Below are positions 1 through 14,700 of a stretch of 64,000 nucleotides of DNA, in pieces. Location: the NCBI GenBank assembly GCA_013400975.1, contig WBMZ01006392.1, positions 62,001 to 126,000 on the forward strand, given 5' to 3'. The stretch is from Atrichornis clamosus (Eukaryota > Chordata > Aves > Passeriformes > Menuridae). The notes beneath the pieces were generated by a model. That model saw only the letters and a list, made by a program, of their open reading frames with translations, was not told where the DNA came from and made no database searches. Positions within the stretch are counted from its first letter, which is position 1; each line of letters opens with the position of its first letter. The translations under genes and the position numbers were made by a program.

Positions 1-3000
1 ACCAAAATGCCTGCTGCCATACAAGAATTATTGGTCTGCCTTCTCATCCAGCACACATACATTTTCCTCACTCAGCTAACCCAGCAACTTGTTTTCCAGC
101 AAGGTCACACAAGGTATCACTGTCAATGACGGCATCTGACATGTGTACAGATCATGAGAACAGGCAAAGTTCTGGTAGTAAAGATTAGAGAACACATACA
201 CACGCATGCTCGGTGGAACTGGTAGGGTAAAACTTTCCCTGTGGGCAGGTTATTCCATAAATATATCTTGCAGCATTTCTGGCAGATTCCTCAGAAGCTG
301 CTCATGCTGACCACAGTGTTGTCAGTCAGAGGCGATGCTGAACGAGATGGAAACTGGCAGCTCCTGCACTTCCAGGGGTTTGTGCAGATTACCCAGTGAT
401 AAAATATTTGTGTTGGATTAAGTCAGGAGTAATTCAGCCTAAGTCAGGAAGTGTCAGAGGATAAAAAGATTTCAATGGAAGGATCTAGGTGTAGAGAGAT
501 CACAGCTGTATTTATCACAGAGGCTTTCAGTATCTTCTCCTTGGCTGACAAACGTCAGTGCCAAGTCATCATGGCAAAAGCAGCTCACCCTGAACACACC
601 TGTGCATGCAGAAAATCCTTTTTACACCAACAAAATCCCTCATACACATTTTCAGGACTCAATCCTTGATCACAGCAATTCCTTGGGACATTGTCATGTC
701 AGGGTTTTTTTGGTCTATTTTACACAGACACGGGTATTGCAGCTCATTTTAGCTGCTGAACTCAAGGGAACAAATTCTTGCACTGCATTCCTTGGTATTA
801 CAGCTGAATTAGTACAATAGCGCTGATTTCCAAGGGAACCACAAAAAGCAACTGTGCAGCTCTCAGATTTGTATTCAAGTCACCAAGAATCAGGACTTGT
901 CTGTCCTTTCCATCCACTTCCCAGGAAATCTAGACAGAACTTTGTGTCTCAGCAAGCACTCCCTGATAGCTGATTAGTAGAGGTCTAAGGTGAGCAAACC
1001 CATTGCTTTTGGAAACTTGATTAGTATGTCCTGTCTTTTCTAAGAGTCCTGCCTCAGTTAGCAGTGAAAACAACATGCAATGGGGTGCTGGCTCTGTAAG
1101 AGTACGGGCTCAGTCCTGCCTGCCCACTCCCTGTGAAACCACTACAGGGCCCTTGAAAGTAAGCTGCCAAATTTCCACTGACTTCCCCTGCCCTGGTTCA
1201 CTCTTCTGAAAGAGGCAGAAACAGGAGGTGCTGAAAAACATTCAACAGCGCTAAGATAGAGCAGAATGCTGGAGGGTTAAGGGGGTTTTTGTGAAGTGCT
1301 TGATGTGCTTCTCATGAATAATGCACCACTTCTGCTTGAGAGCAATGAGCTATCCTGGAGCACTTGGAGTGCCACTAGGTCACAGCAGTTCCTTCATTCA
1401 GGGCACAAGAAGAGTCACGGGGATTTCATCAGCTGAGGCAATTGCTTCTGGTACCTTCCAATACTTCTGATAGCTTCCGAAAGCACTGAAAGCACGGCAT
1501 GTTCCCCTCAAGAGTTTAGAAAATACAAGTTGTGTTCCACTCCTCTGGGAAGCAACACAGGCTTAGCAGAGACCTGTGAGCAAGACCTGCCAGTCTCCTA
1601 CCACCTTCTAGGATTGCATTCTCTAAAACACGCATAACTCCTTGCAAAAACATCCGTTATCTTTCCAGCAAGAGCAACTCCTTCACACACCAAACTGCCG
1701 CACCTTGCACATCCCTCTGTGCCAGGAGCCCCTGAGCTGCTTGGGGCCGGGAGAATGCAGGCCAGGAGCCGGCGGTGCTGCTCGGGAGCCCTCTGCTGGG
1801 AAGCACACCCCACTTCCCATGTCCTTCCCACCACCCCCCCGGTATCCCCAGCCCCCCGAGGGGGTGAGCTGCCGATGTCCCCTTGGCAGTGAACATGTGG
1901 GGCAGCTCGACATCCCAGCCCCAGGCAGCACTGGAGAAAGCAGATTTTATACACCTCAAGTTGTGTCCTGCTCCGTGCTACAGGGAACAAGGCCAAACCA
2001 GCCTTTGGTCAGAGCCAAAAACACAGGGCTTTGTTAAAATAAAGGAAGCGTGTTTGTTCCTAAACCCACAAAACCCACCAGAGCGTAAGATGCTGAAACA
2101 CACACTTCTGCCACCTCCAGCTGTTGGGACACTGGGACAACAAATACTCCCCCTCTCTGGAAGGAGGAGAGGGCTAAGGAAGAGCAGAGCAGCCCAGCTG
2201 ACTAAAGCACTTCTGTGCTCTCAAACACATCACCTGCTCCCTGCTTCAGATCAAGTTCAGGCAGAAAGCAGGTCAGAACGGACACAGCTCCTTTCACATC
2301 TCAGGGTAGAAGGGAAACCCAAGGCTGAAGTCAACCCCCTTGAGCACAAGGCTCATTGTAGCCACATGAAAATGGGGTACAGTCTTGATATGGGTGATAT
2401 GGTTTGGCTGCGAATGGGACTAGCAGTATTTATGTCAGGAGGATTTCTTCTTTTCACAGTTTCTCCACAGCTGTCCTTTTGATGAGTTTTTTATCTTCCT
2501 CATTCCTCAGCTGTTGGCATCCTGGGCCAAAATAAAACCACTGAGAAAGCTCAGAGGGATAGGCCAACAAGCCCTTCAGCCCTTTTCTACAGGCCTGTAC
2601 TGTCGTCCAGACCGATTCTTGTTAGCACCGAGTCCTCACAGAGCAACAACCACTGTCTCTGTCAAAATCATCCTCACTTCCTGTGCACCAGCTCAGGAAA
2701 GATTCTAATATTTTATCACTGACTGGAAGGACACAGAGAAATTTCACCCACTCTCAGTGGAAGGCCAAGTCCAACAACACTAGTACAGAGAAAACTTACA
2801 ACTTACTTGGATTTCTACTGTCAAAACACAGCAGCCCCCGAGTCAGCCTTCTTACCCTCTGGTTGAAGATAACTTCCCACAAGCAGATGGTGACAGGAAT
2901 CAGGATTAGAGATGGTTTCCCTGATGTACACTGCTTCCTGCCTGCTTCTCTAAAATTGAATCCTTGCCTGTCCAACACTGAGAGCATCTGGTCTTGAGAA

Positions 3001-4469
3001 TCCAATATCCTGGAGGAAAGAGTAACTTGAATGGCAGGTCACTGTGATCCTCTTAATTCAAGACTACGTCTTTTTCTGATGCTAAAAAATCCCATCTGGG
3101 ACACCTCCACAGGGCTTTGGAGATGCCAAATGGCAGCAGCAGGAAATCTGAAATACACCATCAGTAACACAGATTCTGTACTGATAAATCACTGACTTCT
3201 CTTCCTAATCCAACTATATACACACCTGAGCGTCCTTCTCAGATGATGTCTTACAATGGGTACTTGGAAAAAAAAGCTATAAAACTAGCACAACAGGAAA
3301 CTACACAGTAAATCCATGGACATCTATATTGCTCAGCTCCAGACAATCCATCATTGATTGATTTACAGTGCCATTTAGGTTATTGTTCTTGGAACACTAT
3401 TTTCCCCTTACTTTGCCAATTTAAATGACAGATATTCATCTCAATGTTTCTTCTTTTTCTCAGTTCGTCTCAGCTCTTTGCCTTTAGCCATTTTCCTATT
3501 GTGATAATACAGACTCTATTCCCAGTGAAAAGTGTGTTTCCACTGATTAACTTTTTGAGAGTTGTCTGGCTTTTCCTCTGCAGGTCCTCTTTTGATAGGG
3601 AGCAACAGGAGCAGCTGGTACTTCCAATACAGTAACTCCATCGTATTTTCCCTTTTGTCATTTCATTTCTAAACTCCAGATCATTTTTAAGGAGGACACA
3701 ATTTGTGATGCCACACACCAAAGGTTGGCTTGGTTTGTTGTTTTGCTTTTTTTTTTCTCCTTTGCCTAGAGCCTCAGCTTATTATCTCATTGTCTATCCT
3801 GGGTCATCAGAAATGTTTTCCTTTCTTATCAGATAATTAAACAGCAGCACCATCATTCACTGCTTTGGATTTTCACATCTCTTGTTCTGTCTCTCATCTT
3901 TTATATCAACATATCCTAAAGAAAACATTGAAAACCAAACATTGGCAGGTCACATTTAGCCAGAAATCTGTACTCTATAAATAAAGCTTTGAGGACTTAA
4001 TGACTTTTAAATTATTTGTTAGGTAATTCCAACAGAAACAACTAGTTTAGAGCAAACAATAGTTCCCTGGGAGTATATGTAACTCCAAAAGGGCTTTGCC
4101 ACTTCAGGGCAGTCTGAGGAGCAAAGCATTCCAAGGGAAAAAAAAAAAAGCACAGTGAAAGTGAAACTGGAGAAATGTGTTGTCCAAACCAAAAGAAGGC
4201 CAGAAAAAGAAAGGAAAAAGCATCCCTGAGAGTTGGCTGCTCTTTCAATGCTCTTCCCAGCTTCACAGCCTTCTGCTGCGGCAGCTTCTCTGAGTGCGGG
4301 TAGACAAGGAGTACTCCCAGCATGTAGCCCCAGATCTTTGGGATTAATCCCAGAGGAAGGGAGAAGCAACCTGAGCAGAAACCACCCAGAAGCCACACAC
4401 TCCACTGGAAAATCTTTGGATAGATACCTGTAGATATTAAAACCTTCCCTGTCCAGCCCTTTCAGATAT
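1..4469. other. Gene-poor interval, nothing recognised
   Basis: No exon of a known gene, no CR1 and no RNA gene was recognised on either strand. The longer frames here (near 1.6-2.5 kb) lie in GC-richer sequence, overlap on both strands and show no family motif. Confidence 0.5.
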
Positions 4470-4580
4470 CCAGCAGCCTGGTCTAGTGCAAGATGTCCCT
4501 GCCCATGGCAGGGGTTTGGAATGAGATGACCTTTAAGGGCCCTTCCAACCCCAACCATTCCGTGATTCCATGATATTCTG
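4470..4580 (+). mobile_element. CR1 LINE 3' end fragment
   Basis: Matches the avian CR1 3' terminus: CCTGGTCTAGTG, GTCCCTGCCCATGGCAGG, CCCTTCCAACCCCAACCATT, and a tail of GTGATTCCATGAT. Heavily 5'-truncated. Confidence 0.9.
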
Positions 4581-7500
4581 AGTGTTGCTCCCCACATTCA
4601 GCAATCGCTAAGCACTGCATTTCATCTGAGGCAGCACCAGGAAGTTCAGATGAGAAACCTGCCCACAAGACCTGTTGCTGAAACCACCTATTTAAATACC
4701 TCTCATGGTTACCTCCAGCAGCAGTCCCTAGTGAAGGCTGCAGCCAACAGTCCAAGCTCCTCTCCACGGGAAGGAGGCAATCTGGTGAGCAGAAGTTCAA
4801 GGGCAAGCAGTGCCTGGTGCTCTGGAAGCAGCAGGAAGGGCAGGCAGTGGAACCTCAGAAGCACTGACCTGCAAGAACAGCCATGAGGACCAGGCTGTCA
4901 CGTAGAATAGATGAAATGTCTGACTGGCCTCAGCTTCTCCAGCCTTCCAGCAAGCAAAATAAATCCAAGGCATATCAGCTTAAGTCTAATAGAAATTAAG
5001 GCACTGTATGAAATAAAAATATGCAGAAACAATATCTTCTGCCTTAAAAACTAATAAACTCAGGCTTCACCTCAACATTTGTGTAGCAACAGGAGATGAC
5101 TGTCCTGAGACAACATCCCACTCTGTGTGCTTTAGGGCTCAGGCATGACAGAGTATTGACAGATACTTGGGACAGCATGTTCTGGTGGAGCGCTTTAAGA
5201 AAATACAGGTGCTGTCAAAGGGCAGGTTTTCATTTTATGCTTGCACAACTCCAGAATAAAATATTGCCTTTGGAGAATCTCACATATCATTTGATTAATA
5301 CAAACACATAAGGAATATCTCCATCTCTCAGAGCCTTGAACTTTCGGCTATGTTTTCCCCCACACTCATGGTCCCACCTCAAAGCTCCCATCCTTCCCCA
5401 ACAAGGGAGGGGATATCCTCAAGGCACCTACCAGCTCATCCTCTGAGGTCAGAGCATTCTCTTACCAAGCTGTTATCTGCAATGGAGCAGCCAAGAGCTG
5501 CTCTCCAGGACATGATGTCTTCATGTACAGCCTTGCTTGTAGTGGGAAATGCAGCCCAGGGCACTGACATCCTTTGTTTCTCCACTGCAGCAGAGGCAGT
5601 GTAATCTGTGTCTAAGTACTGGTGGTATCCCTAGATCTGTTGTATAACTATTCCAGGTGCTGCCCCTGATCCATGATAGGGGCAGAGGCAGTGAGGACAC
5701 CAATGCAGCAGAAGCTGGGGGACACTGTATTCCCATCCCTCAAGACGATGTCTTCTGGCCTTTTCTTTCTCCTTTCCCGTCTATCGTATTTTGTGAGGTT
5801 AAATTTCAGCTTCTCACATCAAGACTCCTCACTGAGTTGATGGGGAGATTCCAAGGGATGTTAATTGCTGTTTGAAATCACTTCAAAGGACCTTTTTTTC
5901 CCGTCTTGTATTAATAGCCAGAATGAGGAAATTGGTTTGGATTCCACACTTACATCTGCTCCCCAAGTCTCTGCACATTTCAAAACCCCACCTTAACCCA
6001 AGCCTCTTGCTATTAAGGGCTCCTACTCCATGCAGGCACTCACACCCATTTCTTCCCACTTCCCCACAGATCTACAGCCCCGCATTCCAACTGGCAGTAA
6101 GAGGTACCAGAAATAACCACAAGAAAGGCTGCCATGAAACCTCCAGCCAAGTTTTGGAAATCCAGGCACTTGACACAAGCTTCTCTGCTTAGAGGGCTTC
6201 AGCTGAAGGCAACCAGGGCTCATAAGGTTTGAGTACCAGGGATCAAATATGAAAAAAATGTAAATGCAATTACCTTTTTTCCCCCATAAAAACATGCTGG
6301 ATATAACAGTTGTTCTACAAGGCTGTTAGTGCATACTTTTAACAGTCTGCTGCTGCTCCTGCCCCTCTGGTACTAGCTAATGGCTGGTTTTCATTCCTAA
6401 GTGGTTCCCCCTGACCCCCCCCGCCAAAGTCCATGCTACAGTGATTTTGGAAACTGGGTCAAAATGCAATTACTACATTCCCATGATTTGGGGTGTGGAA
6501 AGAAAATAAAAGGAGGAAGAACGGCAAGAAGCAATGGCATTGGCAGTGAGCCGGCACTGTGCTCGCCACCCTCTCACCTGTGCAGCAGCCGGCTCCTGTT
6601 TCTCAGCACAGGAGTCAGGCATGTCCCAAGGCAGAGTCTCCTAGGAGGACCCTGGCCACCCCTGCCCTCATAGCTATGCTGGAGGTCAGGAGCAGGTGGA
6701 AGATGCAGCTAGGGATAGGGGGAAAGACCCCGAGCAGGGCAGCAGCCCCTGCAGAGAACAAGGGGTTGCTGCCCTGTGACTCTCAGGGGAAGCTGTAGCA
6801 TCCAGATCAACTCTACAGAATTCTCCCTCAGGTTGCCATTCTCATCTTTTCCCTTACTGTGGCATAAGCAACACATCCCAGTACTTTTGTTCCCCTGCTC
6901 CACTGAGAAGTGTGTGTAAACATTTTCCACAGGAGAAGGAAAATATATGCTGTGTGTTTAGTCATGCCCTTACTATTGTCACACTTATAGCACAATCTAT
7001 CATATCAAATTGCACATCTTCAGCATGCAGACGGTTTGTGACAACGTATTTAGGAGGCTTTCCAGTATGGAAAAGGGAATGACTCAAAGACTTATTTATT
7101 CCACATCTTCCTAACTAGGTCTCTCTGAGAAACACAGAGCTCATTATACGCGTCCCCTGCCTTCCTCTGTCCCTCATTGTTCCTTGCATACACACTTATC
7201 ACAAACCAATTCCCTTTGCTGCTCCTCTCCTCAGCTTTGTTTTCCACAATTGTCAGAATATCAGTTCCAACTCTGCAGCATTTGCTGGCTCTGCTCCCAA
7301 TTAATAACTGCAGGTTAGAGTTGGGTCGTTATGGCTGCAGATTAATGCTGAAAAACATTCAACAGTTTCTGAGAGATACAGACAGACACACAACCTTTCT
7401 CTTCCTAGCACAGAACGTGGTTTATCTCGCTATCCCAGTGTTCCAGGGAGATGTTATACCACTTATCTGCATGATTTAAACAGATCAAAAAGTTGGCTCT

Positions 7501-10500
7501 GCAAGAGCACCTGCCACTGACAACAAACCACAAGCCTGATGTTATCCGAGAAGTAACTGTATATGCTAGCCCAGGCTAGACAGATCCTACATGGATAAAA
7601 AAACCCGAATGTTCATGAATCCCTCTGTCATCATCCACATACCAGCAATTAAGCAAGCAGGAACATACAGCAAAATGACAGGTTTCCACTGGATGTCTGG
7701 ATTCTTTCAGACTTGTTGCAAGGCATGGGATTGTGAAAACCCCAGAGATGGCTTTCCAAGGACTCTCCAGTTCCTAAACTCTCTGGAAAGCTCTCCTGGT
7801 TACAATAACAGTACTGGTGCAAAAGACCTTGCATCTGAGAAGAGTCTTATACAAGTCGTGACCCATATCAACAGGAAAAACTCTGTGCAATACCAAGTCT
7901 GGCACAGAGGGAAAAGGCAGCATTATGATTTCAGACTGAAGCTCACTGTACCCCTCCTGACCAATTCTGCCTCCCAGTATCCTGTCCCAAACCAGGCTGC
8001 CCAGACCTACCTCCAGTCCCTCCACAGATCCAGCTGTCCCATGGGTTCCTTGAGCAGGAGAACCAGTGGCTCGCAGCAGCTCGCCTTCCACATTTGCTCC
8101 AGCTCAAAGAGAGTGACAGAGCCCAGCAAACACTGTCCCACTTGGAGGGACACTCTAACTTCAGACCTGTGTGACATTTACTATAACCCACTTCTTCCCA
8201 CCCCTCTGCCCCCCCAGTGAAAGGGATCAAAATAGTTTCCCCCTGTGACATTTTGCTTCATTTGCCCGATAGGCTGTGGCATTAAAGCCACTAGAAGCCA
8301 AGCAAGAGCAGCAATGCCTGCCACCATCAGGGTGAGCCCCAAAGCAGGGGTCACCCCGTGAACACCTAACCTTTCTGCTGCCGGCACTGAGGGCATGGGG
8401 TCCAGGACAAACTGGAATATGTCACTACTACAATTTGCTCTGCATATGCCACAGGTGTAAGGCGAGCCCTCTGCCCAGTGACGCTGTAAGCAATACGTGT
8501 TGGCTGGCTGTCTGTGGGCCAAACTGCCCATCTTGGGGCTGACCCGAGCACCTGACCCTTCACCTCAGTCCATCCCTTCCCTCATCTGTTTTTCCTGGAA
8601 GTGGGGTCCCTCCACAAGCCAGCCACACGTCCTGCTCTGTGCTCCCTCCCCACTGCTGCCATGGAACCCCCACCTCACGGCAGCACGCGCGGACGTGCAA
8701 GGACACGAGGTACAGCTGCAGTCTCGTGTTTCAGCTCCAGGCTGCCAAGAAGCAGAAGCAATAACAAGAAGGGAGAGCTGTATCCAGCTCCAGATGAACA
8801 CCAGGTCACTCCTGCCACCAAAAAGAAAGAAGGCAGCAGAGCAGAGCTGGGATTGGGAGCCAGGATGTACACTTTCTTGATGTACAGAAGCACTGAAGAC
8901 ATTGGAGACGTGTGGTTCAGCAATGCACTCCACAGTGTTCCTCCCTTATGTCACTTGGGTTACTCTTCATTGCACCTACACTTGCCCTCATCCCGGTTCA
9001 GAACCCAAAAGCAAGGGCTTGACTACTCATTCAAAATTCCAGATATGCCTCCACAAACCCCCTATCTCAGGCACTAAGACGGGCAAGACTTTCTAATTAT
9101 ATTAATTATATTAATTCCCCACAGCCAACTCTCTTGGAACGTAGGGTACACCTTACTTCCTGTTCTACCTAAACCCATCACATACCTTACTCAGCAGTTA
9201 CAGGCAAACAGAGCACATGTGTCTTCCTTTCAAGGCAAGCATGTGAGATAAAATGCAAAACTCAAAAGCTATTCCCAAGGAAATCCCTTTTCCCCTCCAT
9301 CTCAGACACTGCAAATCTCTGGAAAGGAATTAATTCCCAGCATGAATCAGCTCAGGTCATGTATGGCTGAAGCACAGTTTTTTGCCTTTGAAGTTCTGAA
9401 GCAAGCGTAGCTGTGGTAACGCCAGTGTCAGCTGGAGTGTTTGGATACTCCTGCACAGCTCTTGCCAGTGCCCTGTTTGCCCCAGAGCCTGCTGTGCTGC
9501 ACAAAGAGGCTCAGAGACAGCCTCTGCTCCCAAATGCTTAGTATGGAAGTAGACCAGGCACATGGGGAGATGGTCTCACCTGTGATGTACAGGTACAAAG
9601 AGGAATTAAGTCATCTGCCATCTCCAGCATGGAAAAAACAAAACCAGTTTAGCCCCACTCCAGTGCCTTTCCCATTTCCTTCTCATTCCACTGTACCTCC
9701 AGGCAATGGAAAGTCATTATTAGCCTTCAGTTAAGCCTCAGAAGAGATTTTCCTTCTATAATTAACTCTTCACAACACTCACTTTTTCTTGCTATCTTTC
9801 GGTAGGACTTTTGGGAAACAAGTCTGGAAACTTTAAAAGATATTATTGATTTAAGGAATGGTACTAAGTGATAGAAATGAGAATGGAAATAAGTGATAGA
9901 AATAAGATTCAGACCACCACATTAAGTGTGCAGTGCAGGAAACTTGGGCCAGTTTTCCCCTCAGGGTTATCCAAGGATAGTGTTCACAGGAAGATATATT
10001 CTGATGTATTCTGTTTTAGGAAACAGAAACACGGCAGTGTTTTCACAGCTGGTCCAAATGAAGCCGGTACTGCCAAATTCCCTGGGAACATACAAGTCTT
10101 ATACACCTGAACAGGTAATCACAGTCTGATAACCAACCCGTCAGGTTATTCTGTTTTGGGTTTTTTTCCCTTTGGAAAGATGGAATGCCACTCCCTTACG
10201 TTAACTTGTACTTACTTGGGAAAAAAGCCAAAGCAATACTGCTTCCAGTTCAAGAACATCTAATGAAGAACTGAATCCTGTTCAATTCAAAAGTACAGGG
10301 AAATATAAAAAGAATGAAAAGATACAGAAGAAGAACACAGCAGAGTATCCAGCAATTATCTCTCCTTTAGGGCTTAAGGATTTCAGTATACTGGAAAAAA
10401 CTTACTGTTGATATCACTAAAACTCTGGAAGGGGCAATATTCCAAACTCAGTGTGCAGCCATTGCAGAAACCAGGAGAATTTTAAATTCTTCAACTCCAT

Positions 10501-10919
10501 GGAAATTAATACCTGGGAGGGGAGGGTGATTTACAACAAACCAAGCTATTTTTAACTGCCTGTTAAAATGCACATATCTGGCTTCTACAGCTAGCAGAGC
10601 TTTCAGACAAGTAAGGGGTCATACTAAAACATACTGTGACACTCAACACTCCAGATATGCATTTGAAAATAAGTTGCAAAAGGAGACGCAAAGGTTAAAT
10701 GAAAGCCAGTTCCTTCTCTGGAGAGCCTGCTTCCAGCACAGGACATATAAAACCTGCCCCTGCTCAGCAGGGCACACACCAAGTGCCAGGGAATCGGTGC
10801 AGAGCTGCGGCAGGAATATGCTCCAGAGGAGGCAGTTGATCACAAGGACCCTAAGACCAAGCAATGCCAACCTCTAGTCCACACTCCATATCCCATTCCA
10901 CACTCCTTTCTCCAAGGCC
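4581..10919. other. Gene-poor interval; overlapping frames at 7.6-9.1 kb
   Basis: No recognised gene. The block at 7.6-9.1 kb is GC-richer and holds a 209-codon plus-strand frame (7591-8220), a 158-codon plus frame (8601-9077) and a 116-codon minus frame (8531-8181) with a membrane-helix-like stretch (LGLTLMVAGIAALAWLLVAL). None matches a family I know, and they overlap each other on opposite strands, so I do not call them genes. Confidence 0.45.
9093..9115. repeat. TAATTATAT/TAATTATAT short tandem repeat
   Basis: Two and a half copies of ATTAATTAT, AT-only. Minor simple repeat in the gene-poor region. Confidence 0.7.
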
Positions 10920-11060
10920 CTCTTTGGGAAGAAGAGCCTGGCCCCATCCACTTGACACTCACCCTTCAAACACTTGCATGCACTAATTAGGCTCCCTCTC
11001 AGTTTTCACCACCCCTTCCTGCCAAGCCTTTGGACACCCTACCAGAGAGTTTTGGATCTC
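10920..11060 (-). mobile_element. CR1 LINE fragment, lacks 3' tail
   Basis: On the plus strand reads as the reverse complement of an internal CR1 3' region: GCCCCATCCACTTGACACTC, ACCCTTCAAACACTTG, ATTAGGCTCCCTCTCAG. Diverged and truncated at both ends. Confidence 0.75.
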
Positions 11061-11654
11061 TTTCACAGGAATGACAGGCCAGAGTCACATCCCTGCTCAA
11101 GCCAGCTCAATCTCTAGCTTTCACCACTTGTCTGTATGGCCCTATAAATCCATTTACAAGTTCAAGGCTTTCAAAATGATGGTTCATTTTAAGAATTTTC
11201 CTGTTAAAAACAACAAATCATCAAGTTCTTTAGTTAGAAAATTATTTCTTTAAGCACCTTCTTTGTGATAGAGGAAATCACAGGAAGAAGAGATGTGGGA
11301 GATGTACAGCTAACCATATCTCCATACACCCTGTCTAACACCTGTCTCTCCCAGGAATAACACCACTTACTCCTGTTGCTAATGCCACAGGAGACATGGA
11401 ACGACATTGTTTAAGCAAGTAATTTTGTGAGGCCTTTTATATAACAGTTCCCTAAGAACTGTTTCACATTCAAGACACAGAATGGATATTTGACATGGTT
11501 CCCACTCCTGCATGACCGGGAATTTCAAGAAAAAATCCTGCTTTTTTAGCTGCCTCACCAAGTTCCCAAATATCAGCAGAATACTTACAGGTCCATGTAT
11601 TCCAGCACTTCTTTGTGCTTTTTGGTTTGGGGCCTGTACTTCTATGCTGCAGAG

Positions 11655-11745
11655 ACATATGTCCCTGCCCGTGGCAGGGGGCTGGAACCAGATAAGCTTT
11701 AAGGTCCCCTTCCAACCCAAGCCATTCTATAATTTTGGGATTTGG
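11655..11745 (+). mobile_element. CR1 LINE 3' end fragment
   Basis: GTCCCTGCCCGTGGCAGGGG, CTTTAAGGTCCCCTTCCAAC and CCATTCTATAATTTTGGGAT give the terminal 90 bases of CR1. Confidence 0.9.
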
Positions 11746-14700
11746 TTGTAAAGCAGCACCAATCTCACAGACCATGTGCATCACTCACTTAAAATTTCTT
11801 GCAGGGGTTGCAAGATCTTGCAGGATCTAGTTAAAAGTGATTATAATTAGCTCTGTAGTATTTCCCCTCACACTTTTGTATGAGTAATCAACTGAAGACA
11901 CCAAAACTCAAAACACAAGGGGATTTATCTGGGATGCAAAGACATAAAAAAGGCTCCTTCCTCTTGGAGCTGATGTCCCGTTGTCACATTTGCAGAACTG
12001 TCACCAGAAGCCTGTAAAATGTTACGTGCCATGAGTGTCATAGGCTGAAGCAGCCCAGCCTCAGAAAACAGGGTTCATTTTTCTGAAGCCAAGGAACTTG
12101 ACCACTGCTGCTTTCAGTCCTGCTGTGCATTATTAAAAGATCACCAGAAACAAGAGCTCTGAAATGGTCTCTGCAGTTCTTTTTAACAGGATCTTTCTCC
12201 TCCTTCCTGTATTGAAAAGCAGGGAAGTTTTTAACTCAATTCAGTAAACATTTTTTCCAAGTCAGAGTTGGCACTCCGTGAACTCAGTGGGAGAATCCAT
12301 TTCTCTTGAAATCACTTGAAATTCTTTGTTAACTCAGACAAGCATCAGGTTGAAAAACCTACCGAAGCCTTTTCTTACTCATCAGCCAAAGAGTTTACAT
12401 TACTCCATCCTCCTTCCCTTTGAGTGGTCAGACATTTTCTGCGGACATTTAGCGGCTTGCAGAAAATCCCCCCTCTTCTGCCAGCCTGCCAGATTCTGTT
12501 TGCTGACCCTGAGAACACAGAGCAAAGCTAATCTTTTTACCAAAGCACTTTTTCTGGGTGGGATGGAGTAAGATGCCACAGGAAGAAGAAGAATAGGCAG
12601 TCAGGCAACACAGGAATGCTGCTGCAGACATGAGTGGTTTATCTTCTGTTTGATCTCTTCTGCTAAGGGATGACAAGAATGGATTTAATCAATCTGCATA
12701 AACACATGAAAGAAGCACGAGTCTGGGGTGACTTGGGAAGCAAAGACAACTCTATGTTGTCAGCCTGGCTGCTCTTACAGGGACCATTCATGTTATAAAA
12801 AGCATCATTGCAAAGAGAGTGGTCATTCTTTTAAAATGAAGAAGCTCTTAACTAAACAACAAGATGCAACAAAGTAATAAAAATTATTCAAAATTTTAAA
12901 TATGGTATTTTCCATTAATTTCTTTTGTAGAAATATCTTCTCACTCCTTTGCTTGGGAAGAAGACGAAATCCTTCTAAGATACCACGAGATCAAACTGAA
13001 GCACCAGGCATGGAGATTCCTACAAGAACTTTCACCGGTGTTTTAACTAGGATGTTTATTCCTCCCTGCCTACACAGCTTCGATGCTGTTCTCCAGCCTC
13101 AGTTCTCTACCCCTCCCCAAGCCTCTACAGTGCCACAATTACTTCCATCCCTTATCTCTACACCTTACTTGAGCTCTTTGATGAGTTATGCAATGTTTAT
13201 GCACCATTTGATCTTCTCAGATTGTTTCATAGCAACAGACAACAGTTTATGGTGGATACTGTGCAAACACTCTCCAGCAGAACGTGCCTGAGTCCTGCTG
13301 GTTTCTTGGATAACGTTACGCTCTTTGGAACAACAATGCTGGTCAAAAAGTTACCTTAATTTTATGCTAAAATTAGAGCAGTTGAACATTATTTATTTCA
13401 AGTCCAGTGATTTTAGTGAATACCAGGAAGCAGTGAGAATGTGTCCCATGCACTGCAACCCATACAACTTAATCCATGACACTCATGCAATGCCACTTGC
13501 AAATTGGAGCAATCAGAACAGAAAACACTGCATGGCAACTACACTAAGGAAACCTTCAATGTGCTCACCACATTCCTTGGACTGAATAACTTTGTAAAAG
13601 GGAGACCTAAAACCCTGGAATTTGGATTCAAGAGAGCTTCTCAGAGTCAGAAAGAAAACTACATTCAAAGATGTAGTACAGGAAAATATAAAACCGAATT
13701 CCTCCAGCTAAGTTCCAAAGTGCTGCAGTTTTGGCAGCTCCTGCCTGAGCTCCCTCCTGTTCCCCAGAACAGGGAGCAAGCAGAGCAATTCAGGCATTTC
13801 CTACCAAATCAGGCAGGCAGGTAAAAGGCTTAAGTGATGTTTAGCATCAACATTTATTTTGTGACCAAGCATTCCTGAAGTGTTAAAACAGTCTGTCATT
13901 GGCTTTATACAGACAAATGCCTAAAAGTACAAAAGTATCCAGACTTTGCAATTTTCTAACCTTTCCTGATAAAGTCCCATCAACTACTAAACAGTATATT
14001 CCCTCTCCCTTGACAACTGAACCGTGTCCTCCATAATCCTTGCACGAGTCCCTGCTTACAGAAGCGGTCCCAGAATCCTTCCTGCGGGCTCTAGGAGAGA
14101 TCCTGAACTTTGACTTCATAATTGAGTGTCCTTCTCCCTCACTCTGTAAGGGCCTGCTTAAGTCTGGCCCCTATTTATGATGTCCCCCGCTTAAGACCTT
14201 TTCCAATTTACACATCATCAGTAATTTTCTCATTTCCAGCAAGAGAAGTGAAGGTTTTGCAATATACTTCACCAGTATATTCAGACTTCCTACTGCTACT
14301 TAATTTGTTTGAATAGGTCACTGACTTCTATATTTATATTGTCTGTATTTCAAGTCAAAATGCAGTGCTCTTAATCAATTTTCAAATTAGCTGGTAAGAT
14401 TTTAAAACAGTAGGGCCCAAATATACAAAACAATGAGGCACGGACATGTTCACCCATTTGGTTTTTCGAAACACACTTGGTTCATGTGGTAAGGCCATCC
14501 ATGAGATTCCTGATTTTGTTTTCTTCAAGACGGATTAGCACACGAACTAAAAACCATACTCCTGACCATCTTACAAATAGTTCAATAGATTTCTATGTCC
14601 ACTATATCACTGTGATATTTTATAATATGCAATATCCTCCCCAAATTAGATTTTACACCACTAATATTTACAATTTAATTCCTTGCAAAGTAACAAAGGG

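Noticed and set aside
1883..2482. 199-codon plus-strand frame
   Set aside because: No recognisable domain or signal, in GC-richer DNA, overlapped by frames on both strands. Consistent with chance.
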